Origin: JBEKCD01 sp050015055
Lineage (GTDB): Archaea; Thermoproteota; Bathyarchaeia; Bathyarchaeales; Bathycorpusculaceae
NCBI GenBank assembly: GCA_050015055.1
Contig: JBEKCD010000004.1
Span: 102,666 to 166,665 of the forward strand
Length of the DNA stretch: 64,000 nucleotides
Direction: 5' to 3'
A program made the translations under genes and the position numbers. The notes beneath the pieces were generated by a model, which searched no databases, was not told the origin of the DNA, and saw only the letters and a program-made list of their open reading frames with translations. This document shows positions 17,939-27,051 of this stretch, in pieces (the stretch's first letter is position 1; each line of letters begins with the position of its first letter).

Positions 17939-18209
17939 TAGCACGAGCGCCGCCACGATTCTTGAGGCCTCAAGATGCAAAAAAGCTCCAAACGCTATAG
18001 TTAACCTAGAAACCGAACCGATAATAGCTGTTGGCGCTTTGTTGGCTGAGAGGCTTTATGGAGAGATAATCCCGATTGTTCACAGGCCAGAAATAGACCT
18101 GGCAGAAGTGATTAAACACCATTCGGTGAGAGTTAACGCCGACGTGGGCCTGATTGAAGTATTAGGACATGGTCGAGATGCAGCGCACGTTAAAGCAAAT
18201 AACGCATGA
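17931..18209 (+). pseudogene. Truncated aconitase-X small (swivel, DUF126) subunit
   Basis: Open frame of 92 codons with no start codon. It reads KKAPNAIVNLETEPIIAVGA, then a variable loop, then VRVNADVGLIEVLG, in the order of the C-terminal two thirds of the DUF126 swivel subunit of aconitase-X enzymes. The N-terminal half and the Gly-Ser loop are missing or altered. AcnX enzymes include phosphomevalonate dehydratase and cis-3-hydroxy-L-proline dehydratase; the fragment cannot tell which. It lies just before the HypD activase. Either a pseudogene, or a short gene with an unusual start. Confidence 0.6.
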
Positions 18210-18231
18210 AACTGCAAAATCGGCGCACAAC

Positions 18232-18241
18232 GTTTTTAAGA
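18232..18241 (+). promoter_or_regulatory. Probable promoter of the activase-hypD operon
   Basis: GTTTTTAAGA about 45 bp before GTG 18282, after the aconitase-X fragment ends. No obvious operator repeats beside it. Confidence 0.4.
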
Positions 18242-18281
18242 ACTCTCAGGTTAAGTTTAACTAACAGGCGTTCTTGAAAAG

Positions 18282-19199
18282 GTGGAAAAGACCATCCAAA
18301 AAGGCATTGTTTTTGATGTCAAAAGGTATGCCACGGACGATGGGCCAGGGATACGTACAACCGTATTCTTCAAAGGGTGCCCTCTGCGTTGCTGGTGGTG
18401 CCACAACCCTGAGAGTCAAAATCCGAAACCCGAGTTGATGTACAAACGGAGCAGGTGCAAAGGCTCGGGTGAATGTGTAAAAAGCTGTCCAAAGAATGCA
18501 ATCTCGAAAGGTGCTCAGTACGTGTCCATCAACAGAAAACTCTGCAACTTATGCGGAAAGTGCGCCCTTGCATGTCCAAGTGATGCCCTATTGTTAGTCG
18601 GCAGAGCAGCAAGAGAGGATGAGATGCTGAAGGAGATAGAGAAGGACGTGACCTTTTATGATGAGTCCGGCGGAGGCGTCACGTTCTCTGGTGGGGAGCC
18701 CCTCATGCAACCCGATTTCTTGGAGGCTCTGCTTGAAGGTTGTAAGGAGAGAAACATTCGCACGGCCTTGGATACGTGTGGATATGCATCATGCGAAACG
18801 GTGGATAGAATAAAGGACAAAGTTGACCTCTTTTTGTATGACATCAAGAGTATGGACGACCGGACGCATAGAAAGTACACGGGAGTGCCAAACAAACTCA
18901 TCTTTCAGAATTTCAAGAGATTAGTAGAGAACGGAAGCAACATTTCGGTTCGCTTCCCAGTCATTCCGGGCCTCAACGACAACGCGGAAAACGTCACCAG
19001 GACAGGCGAGTTCGCACTTTCATATGGCGTGAAGCAAGTGTGTCTTCTTCCTTATCACAGAGCCGGGATTGAAAAGTACAGAAGTCTGGACAAGACTTAC
19101 AGGCTCGAGCATCTTCAATCTCCCTCGGACGAAAAAATGCAGATGATCAGAGAAAAGCTTGTCACACTCGGGTTAGACGTGAGAATAGGAGGAGGGTAA
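18282..19199 (+). CDS. Glycyl-radical enzyme activating enzyme (radical SAM)
   Basis: Uses S-adenosylmethionine and a 4Fe-4S cluster to place a glycyl radical on the enzyme encoded next door; 305 aa. The N-terminal YATDDGPGIRTTVFFKGCP and the radical-SAM cysteines CPLRCWWC match the PFL-activase family. Two ferredoxin-like clusters follow (CKGSGECVKSCP and CNLCGKCALACP), as in activases of dehydratase-type enzymes. SAM-binding FSGGEPLMQ is present. GTG start. The stop is 1 bp before the partner gene, with GGAGGAGGG as ribosome site for it. Confidence 0.93.
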   Translation: MEKTIQKGIVFDVKRYATDDGPGIRTTVFFKGCPLRCWWCHNPESQNPKPELMYKRSRCKGSGECVKSCPKNAISKGAQYVSINRKLCNLCGKCALACPSDALLLVGRAAREDEMLKEIEKDVTFYDESGGGVTFSGGEPLMQPDFLEALLEGCKERNIRTALDTCGYASCETVDRIKDKVDLFLYDIKSMDDRTHRKYTGVPNKLIFQNFKRLVENGSNISVRFPVIPGLNDNAENVTRTGEFALSYGVKQVCLLPYHRAGIEKYRSLDKTYRLEHLQSPSDEKMQMIREKLVTLGLDVRIGGG

Positions 19200-19200
19200 G

Positions 19201-21567
19201 ATGAAAGACAGGATTAGAAAGCTGAGAGAACGCAGCGTTAGCACTAAACCATACATCACGCCGGAAAGGGCCGTTCTAATAACGGAGTTTTACGCTGGCG
19301 AAGGCGCCAGTCAGTCAGCGTCTACACCCGTGAAAAGAGCCCTTGTCCTGAAGTACCTGCTTGAACACAAGCAGATATTCATCGATGACGGCGAGCTCAT
19401 CGTTGGCGAGAGAGGACCTGCTCCGAAGGCCGTTCCCACTTACCCGGAGATATGTTGCCACAGCCTTCAAGATCTCGAAATTCTCAATTCGCGGAAGAAA
19501 ACACGCTTTGTGGTGGATAAAGAAACTAGGAGAACATACGAAGACAAGATCATACATTTCTGGAAGGGTAAATCAATAAGGGAAATGATTTTTGGTAACA
19601 TGTCCGAAGAATGGAAGGCCGCCTACGAAGCTGGAGTGTTCACAGAGTTTCTTGAGCAGAGAGCCCCAGGTCACACGGTTCTCGACGACAAAATCTACCG
19701 GAAAGGCATCCTTGACTTCAAGAAGGACATTAAGAAGAGCATGGGAAGCCTCGATTTTCTGAATGATCCTGAAGCACTCAAAAAGATGGAAGAACTCAAG
19801 GCTATGGAAATCGCCGCAGACGCCTTGATCCGCTACGCCGAGCGACACGCCAGGAAGGCCAGAGAGATGGCAAAGAACGAGAAAGATCCGACAAGAAGAA
19901 AAGAGCTTGAAAAGATGGCAGAGGCCTGCTCTCACGTTCCGGCTAACGCGCCTCGCGACTTCTGGGAGGCTCTGCAGTCCTATTGGTTTGTTCATCTAGG
20001 AGTCATATCGGAACTCAACCCGTGGGATTCATTCAGTCCCGGCAGGCTTGATCAGCACCTGTACCCGTTCTACAAACGGGGCTTGGAGCAAGGCACGTTA
20101 GCGAAGGAAGAAGCCAAAGAGCTTCTGGAATTGTTCTGGATAAAATTCAACAATCAACCCGCCCCGCCCAAAGTCGGCGTTACAGCGGAAGAGAGCAGCA
20201 CCTACAACGACTTTGCTCTGATAAACGCGGGCGGCGTGAAGGCCGACGGCTCGGACGGCGTGAACGAGCTCTCGTACCTGATGCTTGATGTTGTGGAAGA
20301 AATGAGACTGATCCAGCCTAGTTCCATGGTTCAAATCAGCAAGAAAACTCCCGACAGTTTTGTGAAGAAGGCCGTGGAGGTCATAAGAGAAGGCTTCGGA
20401 CAGCCCTCAGTCTTCAACACGGACGCAATAATCCAAGAACTCCTGCGGCAGGGAAAATCGATAGAGGACGCGAGAAACGGAGGAGCGAGCGGATGCGTGG
20501 AAGCGGGGGCCTTCGGAAAAGAAAGCTACATCCTCACGGGATACTTCAACCTAACTAAAATCTTAGAAATCGTCTTGAACAACGGTGTAGACCCAAGGAC
20601 GAAAAGAAAGATCGGCCTAGAAACCGGGGACGCTTCAGACTTCAGTTCTTTCGACGAACTCATCGGCGCGTATGAGAAGCAACTAAACTACTTTGTCGAC
20701 GTCAAAATCAAGGGTAACAACATAATAGAGAGGCTGTACGCCGAGCATCTTCCAACGCCCTTCCTGTCACTCCTAATAAGCGATTGCGTGCAGAAAGGAA
20801 AAGACTACAGCGATGGCGGCGCTAGGTACAACACCAACTATATCCAGGGCGTAGGGCTCGGAACGATAACTGATTCTTTGACAGCGATTAAACACGAGGT
20901 CTTTGACGAGAAAAACGCCAAGATGAAGAACCTGCTCAAGGCTCTGCACGCCAACTTTGACGGGCACGAGAACCTTCGCCAAGCGCTCCTGAACAAGACG
21001 CCCAAGTACGGCAACGACGACGATTACGCGGACGACATCATGAGAACCGTGTTTGAGATTTACTATCGTGCAGTGGACGGAAGACCGAACACCAAGGGAG
21101 GCTGCCACAGAATAAACCTCCTGCCGACTACGGTTCACGTCTACTTCGGAAAAGTATTGGGCGCAACGCCTGACGGAAGAAAAGCAGGTGAACCCGTCTC
21201 CGAGGGCGTCTCACCCGTCCAGGGAGCAGACAGAAAAGGCCCCACAGCAGTGATAAAATCGGTTTCAAAGATAGATCACATCAGAACAGGCGGAACTCTT
21301 CTCAACCAAAAATTCGCCCCCGAACTGCTCGAAGACGAGCAGGGGATGGACAAGCTGGGCCATCTCATACGCACGTACTTCAAGCTTGACGGCCACCACA
21401 TCCAGTTTAACGTCATAAACGCGGAGACCCTTCGAGACGCACAGAAACACCCCGAAAAGTACACGGACCTCTTAGTGAGGGTTGCAGGATACAGCGACTA
21501 CTTCGTTGACCTAAGCACTGAGCTTCAGAATGAAATCATCAAGAGAACAGAGCACAAATCGTTCTAA
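19201..21567 (+). CDS. hypD: Glycyl-radical dehydratase, probable trans-4-hydroxy-L-proline dehydratase (HypD)
   Basis: Anaerobic radical enzyme of 788 aa. The thiyl cysteine is C432 in SGCVEAGAFGKES; the radical glycine is G763 in RVAGYSDYFVDL. From memory, C. difficile HypD uses F152, H160, D278, S334, D339, F340, C434, E436, Y450, T645 and G765. Here F150, H158, D276, S332, D337, F338, C432, E434, Y448, T643 and G763 occupy the same places with a constant offset of two. This supports dehydration of trans-4-hydroxy-L-proline to pyrroline-5-carboxylate. No pyrroline-5-carboxylate reductase gene is adjacent, unlike many clostridial loci. ATG start, strong ribosome site. Confidence 0.85.
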   Translation: MKDRIRKLRERSVSTKPYITPERAVLITEFYAGEGASQSASTPVKRALVLKYLLEHKQIFIDDGELIVGERGPAPKAVPTYPEICCHSLQDLEILNSRKKTRFVVDKETRRTYEDKIIHFWKGKSIREMIFGNMSEEWKAAYEAGVFTEFLEQRAPGHTVLDDKIYRKGILDFKKDIKKSMGSLDFLNDPEALKKMEELKAMEIAADALIRYAERHARKAREMAKNEKDPTRRKELEKMAEACSHVPANAPRDFWEALQSYWFVHLGVISELNPWDSFSPGRLDQHLYPFYKRGLEQGTLAKEEAKELLELFWIKFNNQPAPPKVGVTAEESSTYNDFALINAGGVKADGSDGVNELSYLMLDVVEEMRLIQPSSMVQISKKTPDSFVKKAVEVIREGFGQPSVFNTDAIIQELLRQGKSIEDARNGGASGCVEAGAFGKESYILTGYFNLTKILEIVLNNGVDPRTKRKIGLETGDASDFSSFDELIGAYEKQLNYFVDVKIKGNNIIERLYAEHLPTPFLSLLISDCVQKGKDYSDGGARYNTNYIQGVGLGTITDSLTAIKHEVFDEKNAKMKNLLKALHANFDGHENLRQALLNKTPKYGNDDDYADDIMRTVFEIYYRAVDGRPNTKGGCHRINLLPTTVHVYFGKVLGATPDGRKAGEPVSEGVSPVQGADRKGPTAVIKSVSKIDHIRTGGTLLNQKFAPELLEDEQGMDKLGHLIRTYFKLDGHHIQFNVINAETLRDAQKHPEKYTDLLVRVAGYSDYFVDLSTELQNEIIKRTEHKSF

Positions 21568-21728
21568 ACGGCAAGTCCTAAGAAGCTCAAAGCTAGTGAT
21601 TTGGGTCTGAAAAAGAGATGTGTGGAACCGGAGAAGCTAGTACTCTAGTCGAGGGCGTGCTTGTCTACGCCTGTCCAGAAGTGTAGAATTAAATAACTTA
21701 GCGTACTCGTAGGTTTCAGGGAAACCAT

Positions 21729-22835
21729 ATGAGCGACATGAACAGTGAAAGGCAACGAGCAGAAATCTTCGACATCTTGAGCCATCCTGTGCGAATAAGA
21801 ATATTGAAAACGCTCAGCCGAAAGCCAATGAGCTTTTCTGAACTGAAAAAAGAAACAAGCATCGAAAGCAGCGGGCACCTAGACTTTCACATGAACAAAC
21901 TCGATGGCCTGATAAAAAGTGATGAAAACGGCAGGTACGTTCTGTCAGACCAGGGAAAAGACGCATTATTTACGTTGGAGAAAGTGGAAGAGTATGCGAA
22001 CGACGAACAAAAGACCATGGGACGCTCAGCTTTGGCTCCCAGAAAAGTTGTTATGGCAATGTTATGTTTGTCGATAATCATCCTTGCGGCAGGTGTCTAT
22101 GCTTCCGACATCAAGTTGTCAGTGAGTTATGTCACTACGCAAGACCAGTACTTCTATACACTTACACAAGGCGACGTAAACACTCCAGAAGGTGTAGTAT
22201 TTGGACCCAATAACTTCTCTGTACCTGCAGAATCTGTTTTCAGCTTTACGAATGCCGTGGTGGAAAATTATACACCGTTAGACGAATCTGGGTTTGACTG
22301 GGTCAAGACAGTGGCAGCTCTACCGCTAAGCAATGAAACCTTCAATCAGTCAAGCTACAGTGTTTTCAACGTTGAGATAAGTCACTCAGAGCGGATGACC
22401 GCAGTTTTTGTTATCAGAGGCCCAATTGGTTCAAAACTCTATGAAGAGTTATTTGATGTTTCGGCAGGTAGAGGTGATTTCGATTTGCCTTTCTCGGCTC
22501 CTGTTTCAGAGTATGGCAACTATACCTTGTCGATAGCAAACTTGACGAACCAGACTCTGGCGGGAAATCTGAAAGTCTATTGTTCACCGATCACTGAAAC
22601 GGCGGAGCCTGTCGTGGGAAACTTGACCTTTAGTTCCGGCCCACGATTAGTAACCGCGATATACTCGGTGCCGGTAATTCTTGAGTCAGAAATATCCGTG
22701 AAACCGTATCTCATTCTGGGCCAATTGGTTTCCTACGCATCATTGGTTGCGATAGGTGCCTTATCCATGGTTGTCGTAGGCAGAAGGCGGCCGCTCAAGA
22801 AGGAAATTAGATGCGTTAACCCAAGTCCTAGTTGA
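21729..22835 (+). CDS. Membrane-tethered ArsR-like HTH regulator with an extracellular domain
   Basis: Protein of 368 aa with an N-terminal winged helix (about residues 10-85: ILSHPVRIRILKTLSRKPMS, then SGHLDFHMNKLDGLIKS), a membrane helix at about 107-125, a roughly 200-residue outer domain rich in Asn-X-Ser/Thr sites, and a second membrane helix near 330-351 followed by a basic tail. This is a one-component sensor: an outside signal could change DNA binding inside. It sits between hypD and the convergent dipeptide importer, so it may control either; no operator is evident. ATG start. Confidence 0.8.
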   Translation: MSDMNSERQRAEIFDILSHPVRIRILKTLSRKPMSFSELKKETSIESSGHLDFHMNKLDGLIKSDENGRYVLSDQGKDALFTLEKVEEYANDEQKTMGRSALAPRKVVMAMLCLSIIILAAGVYASDIKLSVSYVTTQDQYFYTLTQGDVNTPEGVVFGPNNFSVPAESVFSFTNAVVENYTPLDESGFDWVKTVAALPLSNETFNQSSYSVFNVEISHSERMTAVFVIRGPIGSKLYEELFDVSAGRGDFDLPFSAPVSEYGNYTLSIANLTNQTLAGNLKVYCSPITETAEPVVGNLTFSSGPRLVTAIYSVPVILESEISVKPYLILGQLVSYASLVAIGALSMVVVGRRRPLKKEIRCVNPSPS

Positions 22836-22876
22836 TTAGTGTTTCAAGCCCATGCAAGCGCGCGCCAGCAGTCTCT

Positions 22877-23899
22877 CTACTCTTCTGTTCTGTGGCAAGC
22901 CACAAGATGCCCAGGTTTGACGGTGACGAGTTCCGGCTCAGCTTCCTTGCATTTTTCTTCTGCGTATGGGCATCTCGTGTGAAAACGGCAGCCAGATGGA
23001 ATGTTTATGGCTGAAGGCACTTCGCCCTTAAGCTCAGCTGAGATTCGTTTTCGTTCAGGGTTCGGTACAGGGATGGCGGACATCAGGGCATGTGTGTACG
23101 GGTGTATCGGGTTTGAGAAGATCTCTTGCTTTTCTCCCATTTCGACAATTTTTCCAAGGTACATTATGGCAATCCTGTCTGAAATGTACTTGGCGATTGC
23201 CAGATCATGTGTTATGAAGAGGTAGGTGAGCCCTAAATCTTTTCTTAATTCCAACATGAGATCAATTATCGTCGTTCTTAGTGAAACGTCAATCATCGAG
23301 ACAGGCTCGTCTGCAACGATGAATTCGGGTTCAAGAATCAGAGACCTTGCCATTGCGACACGCTGTCGCTGTCCCCCACTTAGCTGATGCGGATACAAGC
23401 CTACGAATTGTTCAGGAGGTGTGAGCCCAACTCTCTCAAGTATTTCCAAGACCCTCTCCTTCTCCTCGGCACCTCTTGCCAGGCCATGTATTTCTAACGG
23501 ATGCCCGACGGCACGTCCGACTTTCATCCTGGGGTTTAGAGAAGCGTAGGGGTCTTGGAATATGATCTGAAGTCTCCTTCTGCACAACCTGAACTCTTCT
23601 TTGCTCATGTCTGTGATGTCGGTTTGATTGAAGAAGACTTTACCAGAGGTGGGCGGAATCAATCGTAAAATGAGTTTACCCGTGGTCGATTTTCCGCAGC
23701 CGCTTTCACCGGCCAGGGTGAAGACTTCTCCCTTGTTTATCGGGTAGCTTATGTCGTCAACTGCTTTCACGTAACTTTTCGTGCGAGCTAACAGTCGTTC
23801 GAGGAAACTCTTTTCCACTGGGAAATACTTCTTCAGGTGTTCGACGCGGAGGATCTCACCCTCGGTCAGTCTTCTTTCCCCCTTTTGTACAAGTAGCAT
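22877..23899 (-). CDS. dppF: Dipeptide/oligopeptide ABC importer, ATPase DppF
   Basis: Cytosolic ATPase powering peptide uptake. Walker A GESGCGKSTTGK, signature QLSGGQRQRVAMARS, Walker B FIVADEPVS, switch His in ITHDLA, and the OppF-type C-terminal cysteine motif CRFHTRCPYAEEKC. The frame from ATG 23899 overlaps dppD by 34 bp and has no ribosome site. A CTG at 23869 overlaps the dppD stop as CTGA and follows AGGGGGA by 7 bp; it coincides better with where homologues begin and may be the true start. Last gene of the dppABCDF array. Confidence 0.92.
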   Translation of the reverse strand: MLLVQKGERRLTEGEILRVEHLKKYFPVEKSFLERLLARTKSYVKAVDDISYPINKGEVFTLAGESGCGKSTTGKLILRLIPPTSGKVFFNQTDITDMSKEEFRLCRRRLQIIFQDPYASLNPRMKVGRAVGHPLEIHGLARGAEEKERVLEILERVGLTPPEQFVGLYPHQLSGGQRQRVAMARSLILEPEFIVADEPVSMIDVSLRTTIIDLMLELRKDLGLTYLFITHDLAIAKYISDRIAIMYLGKIVEMGEKQEIFSNPIHPYTHALMSAIPVPNPERKRISAELKGEVPSAINIPSGCRFHTRCPYAEEKCKEAEPELVTVKPGHLVACHRTEE

Positions 23900-24861
23900 C
23901 GTGCGAGGTGTTCTGCACCCGTTTCATAGAAAGGCGGCTCTTTCAATCGGCACTCCTCCATGACGTATCGGCAACGGGGCCAAAACCTGCAACCGGTGGG
24001 AGGGTTGAGCAGGTCCGGGGGGGAACCTTCTATGGCTTCAAGCTTCTGGTCCGCGAGTTCAATGTTGGGAATCGATTTCAGAAGCCCTTGAGAGTACGGA
24101 TGTTGGGTGCTCGCATAAATGTCGACGCTTCGGGCTTGTTCGACTATCCGTCCAGCATACATCACTATGATCTTGTCACTTCTTTCCAGCACTATGCTCA
24201 AGTCATGCGTAATGAGTATTAAGGCCATTCCGTAGGCGTCCTTCAGAGCCTTGAGAAGATCAAGAATTTTGGCTTGAACGATTACGTCAAGAGCTGTTGT
24301 TGGCTCGTCAGCGATTACTATACTAGGGTTGAGAGCCAAAGCCAAAGCTATCATAACACGTTGTCTCATTCCACCGCTGAGCTGATGTGGATAGTCGTCT
24401 ATCCGTTCAGCTTGAATCCCAACCGCGTTGAGCAGCTCCTTGGCACGTTTTAGGGCTTCTGCCTTGCCGACGTTTGGCCTGTGGGCCTGTATCAGCTCAA
24501 CAAAATGGGTCCTGATTTTCTCAACTGGATTTAGAGACATCATGGGGTCTTGGAACACGTAAGAGACTCTTTGTCCTCTTAGGTCTCTCACCTGCTCATT
24601 TTTGAATTTCAATATGCTTTGGCCTTCGAGCAGAATGTTTCCGTTGATAATTCTGCCGGGATAAGGGACGAGGCGTATTAAGGACAAACCCAGTGTCGAT
24701 TTCCCTGAGCCTGATTCACCCACGATGCCCAGTGTTTCGCCTTTTTCTAGCGACAAGGACACGTTTTCGACTGCTCGTATTTTCCCTCTTCTGGCCCAGT
24801 ACTCAACTGTGAGTCCGTCAACCCTCAGCAGATGCTGCTCTTTTGTGTCTTCTGGCTTCAT
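23866..24861 (-). CDS. dppD: Dipeptide/oligopeptide ABC importer, ATPase DppD
   Basis: Second ATPase of the importer, 331 aa. Walker A GESGSGKSTLGL, signature QLSGGMRQRVMIALAL, Walker B IVIADEPTT, His switch ITHDLS, and the C-terminal motif CRFWPRCRYVMEEC, which holds a 4Fe-4S cluster in some homologues. ATG overlaps the dppC stop by four bases (ATGA), showing tight coupling. Confidence 0.93.
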   Translation of the reverse strand: MKPEDTKEQHLLRVDGLTVEYWARRGKIRAVENVSLSLEKGETLGIVGESGSGKSTLGLSLIRLVPYPGRIINGNILLEGQSILKFKNEQVRDLRGQRVSYVFQDPMMSLNPVEKIRTHFVELIQAHRPNVGKAEALKRAKELLNAVGIQAERIDDYPHQLSGGMRQRVMIALALALNPSIVIADEPTTALDVIVQAKILDLLKALKDAYGMALILITHDLSIVLERSDKIIVMYAGRIVEQARSVDIYASTQHPYSQGLLKSIPNIELADQKLEAIEGSPPDLLNPPTGCRFWPRCRYVMEECRLKEPPFYETGAEHLARCYLYKRGKED

Positions 24862-25748
24862 TGCTCAAGCCTCGGGTTTAGTAGCTCGCTAAGGCCTTCG
24901 CCCATTAACGTGAATCCAAGCGCAAGCAGTATCACCATTATGCCTGGAAAAGTGATGACCCACCAAGCCCCGCTTGATAGTAGGTTGCGCCCGTTGGTCA
25001 GGTCATAGCCCCAGTCGGCTATGCTCACAGGGACTCCTAGTCCGATGAACGTTAAGCCGGCGGCGGTGAGGATGGCGTCTGCGAAATTCACTGTGGCCAC
25101 GACAACTATGGATGGGACAACGTTTGGCAGGATGTAACGGGAAAGTATTGTGCGGTTCTTGGCTCCAGTGGCCTTGGCTGCTTCCACATACGACATTTCT
25201 TTGATGCTCAGTACTTGGCTGCGGATTACTCTGAAATAAGACGGAACGTACACAACTGCGATAGATAGCGCCATGTTGAGTGAACCTCTTCCAAGCATTG
25301 CGGCTACTACTATGGCAAGGATCAGACCCGGAAAAGCGTAAATGCTGTCCATTATCAGACCGAACCCTCTGTCAATTACGCCTCCTTGGTAAGAGGAGAA
25401 CAACCCCAGAGGAACGCCTACCATCATACAGATGATGACTGACAAGACAGAAACTTGAAGCATTATGCCTCCGCCGGAAAGAACTCTGCTAAGCATGTCC
25501 TGTCCCAGGTCGTTGGTGCCAAAAGGAAACCGAGAATTGGGAGGTGTAAGTGGTGGGCCCGCGTTTATTCCGTTGGTGGTTGGGTCATACGGGGAAATCC
25601 AGGGGGAGATTGCGGTCATCACGACTATGGCGCTAACCAATATTGCGCCGAAGATTATCAGCCATCCTGCCAGACCTCTCTTGGCTAACGAGGTGAAGGC
25701 TGGTACAATGTTTGAAAGCATGCTTTTCTTGATTTTGGGTTCCTGCAT
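24858..25748 (-). CDS. dppC: Dipeptide/oligopeptide ABC importer, permease DppC
   Basis: Inner-membrane permease of 296 aa with about six membrane helices. The N-terminal ISPYDPTTNGINAGPPLTPP and FGTNDLGQDMLSRV are DppC hallmarks, and the ATPase-contact loop is EAAKATGAKNRTILSRYILP. Lies 9 bp after dppB. ATG start. Confidence 0.93.
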   Translation of the reverse strand: MQEPKIKKSMLSNIVPAFTSLAKRGLAGWLIIFGAILVSAIVVMTAISPWISPYDPTTNGINAGPPLTPPNSRFPFGTNDLGQDMLSRVLSGGGIMLQVSVLSVIICMMVGVPLGLFSSYQGGVIDRGFGLIMDSIYAFPGLILAIVVAAMLGRGSLNMALSIAVVYVPSYFRVIRSQVLSIKEMSYVEAAKATGAKNRTILSRYILPNVVPSIVVVATVNFADAILTAAGLTFIGLGVPVSIADWGYDLTNGRNLLSSGAWWVITFPGIMVILLALGFTLMGEGLSELLNPRLEQ

Positions 25749-25757
25749 TTTGGCACC

Positions 25758-26996
25758 TCAGAGTCTGATTCGTGGGTCCAGGTAAGCGTAGAGCAAGTCA
25801 ACTGCTAGACTCACGACTGACACGAAAAGGCCGAAGACAACCACCGCCCCTTGAATGGCTGTATAATCCCGAGAGCTGATTCGGTCAACGATGTACCTGC
25901 CAAGGCCCGGCCAGGAAAAAGTGGTTTCTGTCAGGACGGCGCCTCCCAAGAGCGTGGCAAACTGCAGTCCCATCATCGTTAGTATCGGAAGGAAAGCGTT
26001 CCTAAGAGCGTAACTGTAGGTCACTTTATTTTCTGTCAACCCCCTCGCTCTGGCCGCAGTCACAAAATCAAGACGCATCGTCTCAAACATGTTGCTCCTT
26101 GTAAGTCTGATAAAAACTCCGCAGAGGACCAATCCCAGAGTGAGAGATGGCAAGAAAAGATACTTGAGAGCTTGGAAGAATTTGTAAACGTTCCCTTCCA
26201 AAAGACTGTCAACTGTGAACAGGCCCGTTCTCAAAGAGAGTTCTGTTCTGGATATGAAAAACCATCCTATTTCTGCCACAAGAACCCAAGTTGCCAATAA
26301 AACAACTACAGCGATTGCGATGTCTTTTCGAGTCGGCCGCTTGTGTTTTGCCCTTGCAACAAGCAAGCATACAATCAGAGACCCGACTCCAGCGATAGAC
26401 GAAAGCAGAAACCAAGTAATGAAGCCACCTGGTGGAGCTGGAATATGATATTGAATGGTGAGTCCTGTAGGCTCCATGGTCGGGTAGGCTCTTCCGCTCA
26501 CGGGAAACAGGTGAAGCCATACCCCAAAAGTCAACTGCAAAATCATGCCCAGGAAGAAGACCGGGATTGCGTAAGTCACTATACCGAACACTCTTATTGC
26601 ATGGTCTTGTGGTGTGTTGTATCTCTTTGAAGCCTCTACTCCAAGAAATATCCCAATAAGAACTGCAATTATCATGGAGTAGATTGCCAGCTCTAGTGTC
26701 GCTGGAAACGCTGAGAAAATCTGCTGTGAAACAGGTGTGTAATCAAACATGGACTTGCCCAAATCTCCATGAAAAAGTCCCCATATATACTCGAAATATT
26801 GAACCACTATAGGCTTGTCAAGCCCAAGTTCATGCCGCATTTGCGCTATCGCAGCGGGGTTTTCAACTTTCTCAAAATGAAGCAGAACTGGATCGCCGGG
26901 CAACACTCTGACGACCACAAACACCATAGTCAAAAGAATGAATATCATCGGGATTGTGAGTAGTATCCTTGCAATAACGTATGTGCGTAGAGTCAT
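25758..26996 (-). CDS. dppB: Dipeptide/oligopeptide ABC importer, permease DppB, with an insertion
   Basis: Permease of 412 aa. The N-terminal helix IARILLTIPMIFILLTMVFV, GDPVLLHFE, LGLDKPIVVQYFEYIWGL and the ATPase-contact loop TAARARGLTENKVTYSYALR match DppB. It is some 80-100 residues longer than usual (about 310-340). The extra part, around residues 190-250, contains two more hydrophobic helices separated by a basic loop (ARAKHKRPTRKD). Located between dppA and dppC; ATG start. Confidence 0.9.
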   Translation of the reverse strand: MTLRTYVIARILLTIPMIFILLTMVFVVVRVLPGDPVLLHFEKVENPAAIAQMRHELGLDKPIVVQYFEYIWGLFHGDLGKSMFDYTPVSQQIFSAFPATLELAIYSMIIAVLIGIFLGVEASKRYNTPQDHAIRVFGIVTYAIPVFFLGMILQLTFGVWLHLFPVSGRAYPTMEPTGLTIQYHIPAPPGGFITWFLLSSIAGVGSLIVCLLVARAKHKRPTRKDIAIAVVVLLATWVLVAEIGWFFISRTELSLRTGLFTVDSLLEGNVYKFFQALKYLFLPSLTLGLVLCGVFIRLTRSNMFETMRLDFVTAARARGLTENKVTYSYALRNAFLPILTMMGLQFATLLGGAVLTETTFSWPGLGRYIVDRISSRDYTAIQGAVVVFGLFVSVVSLAVDLLYAYLDPRIRL

Positions 26997-27051
26997 TTTT
27001 CTGCACGCTACTGATTTGGATCATAAAAAGAAAAAAGGAATTAAAGGTTGT

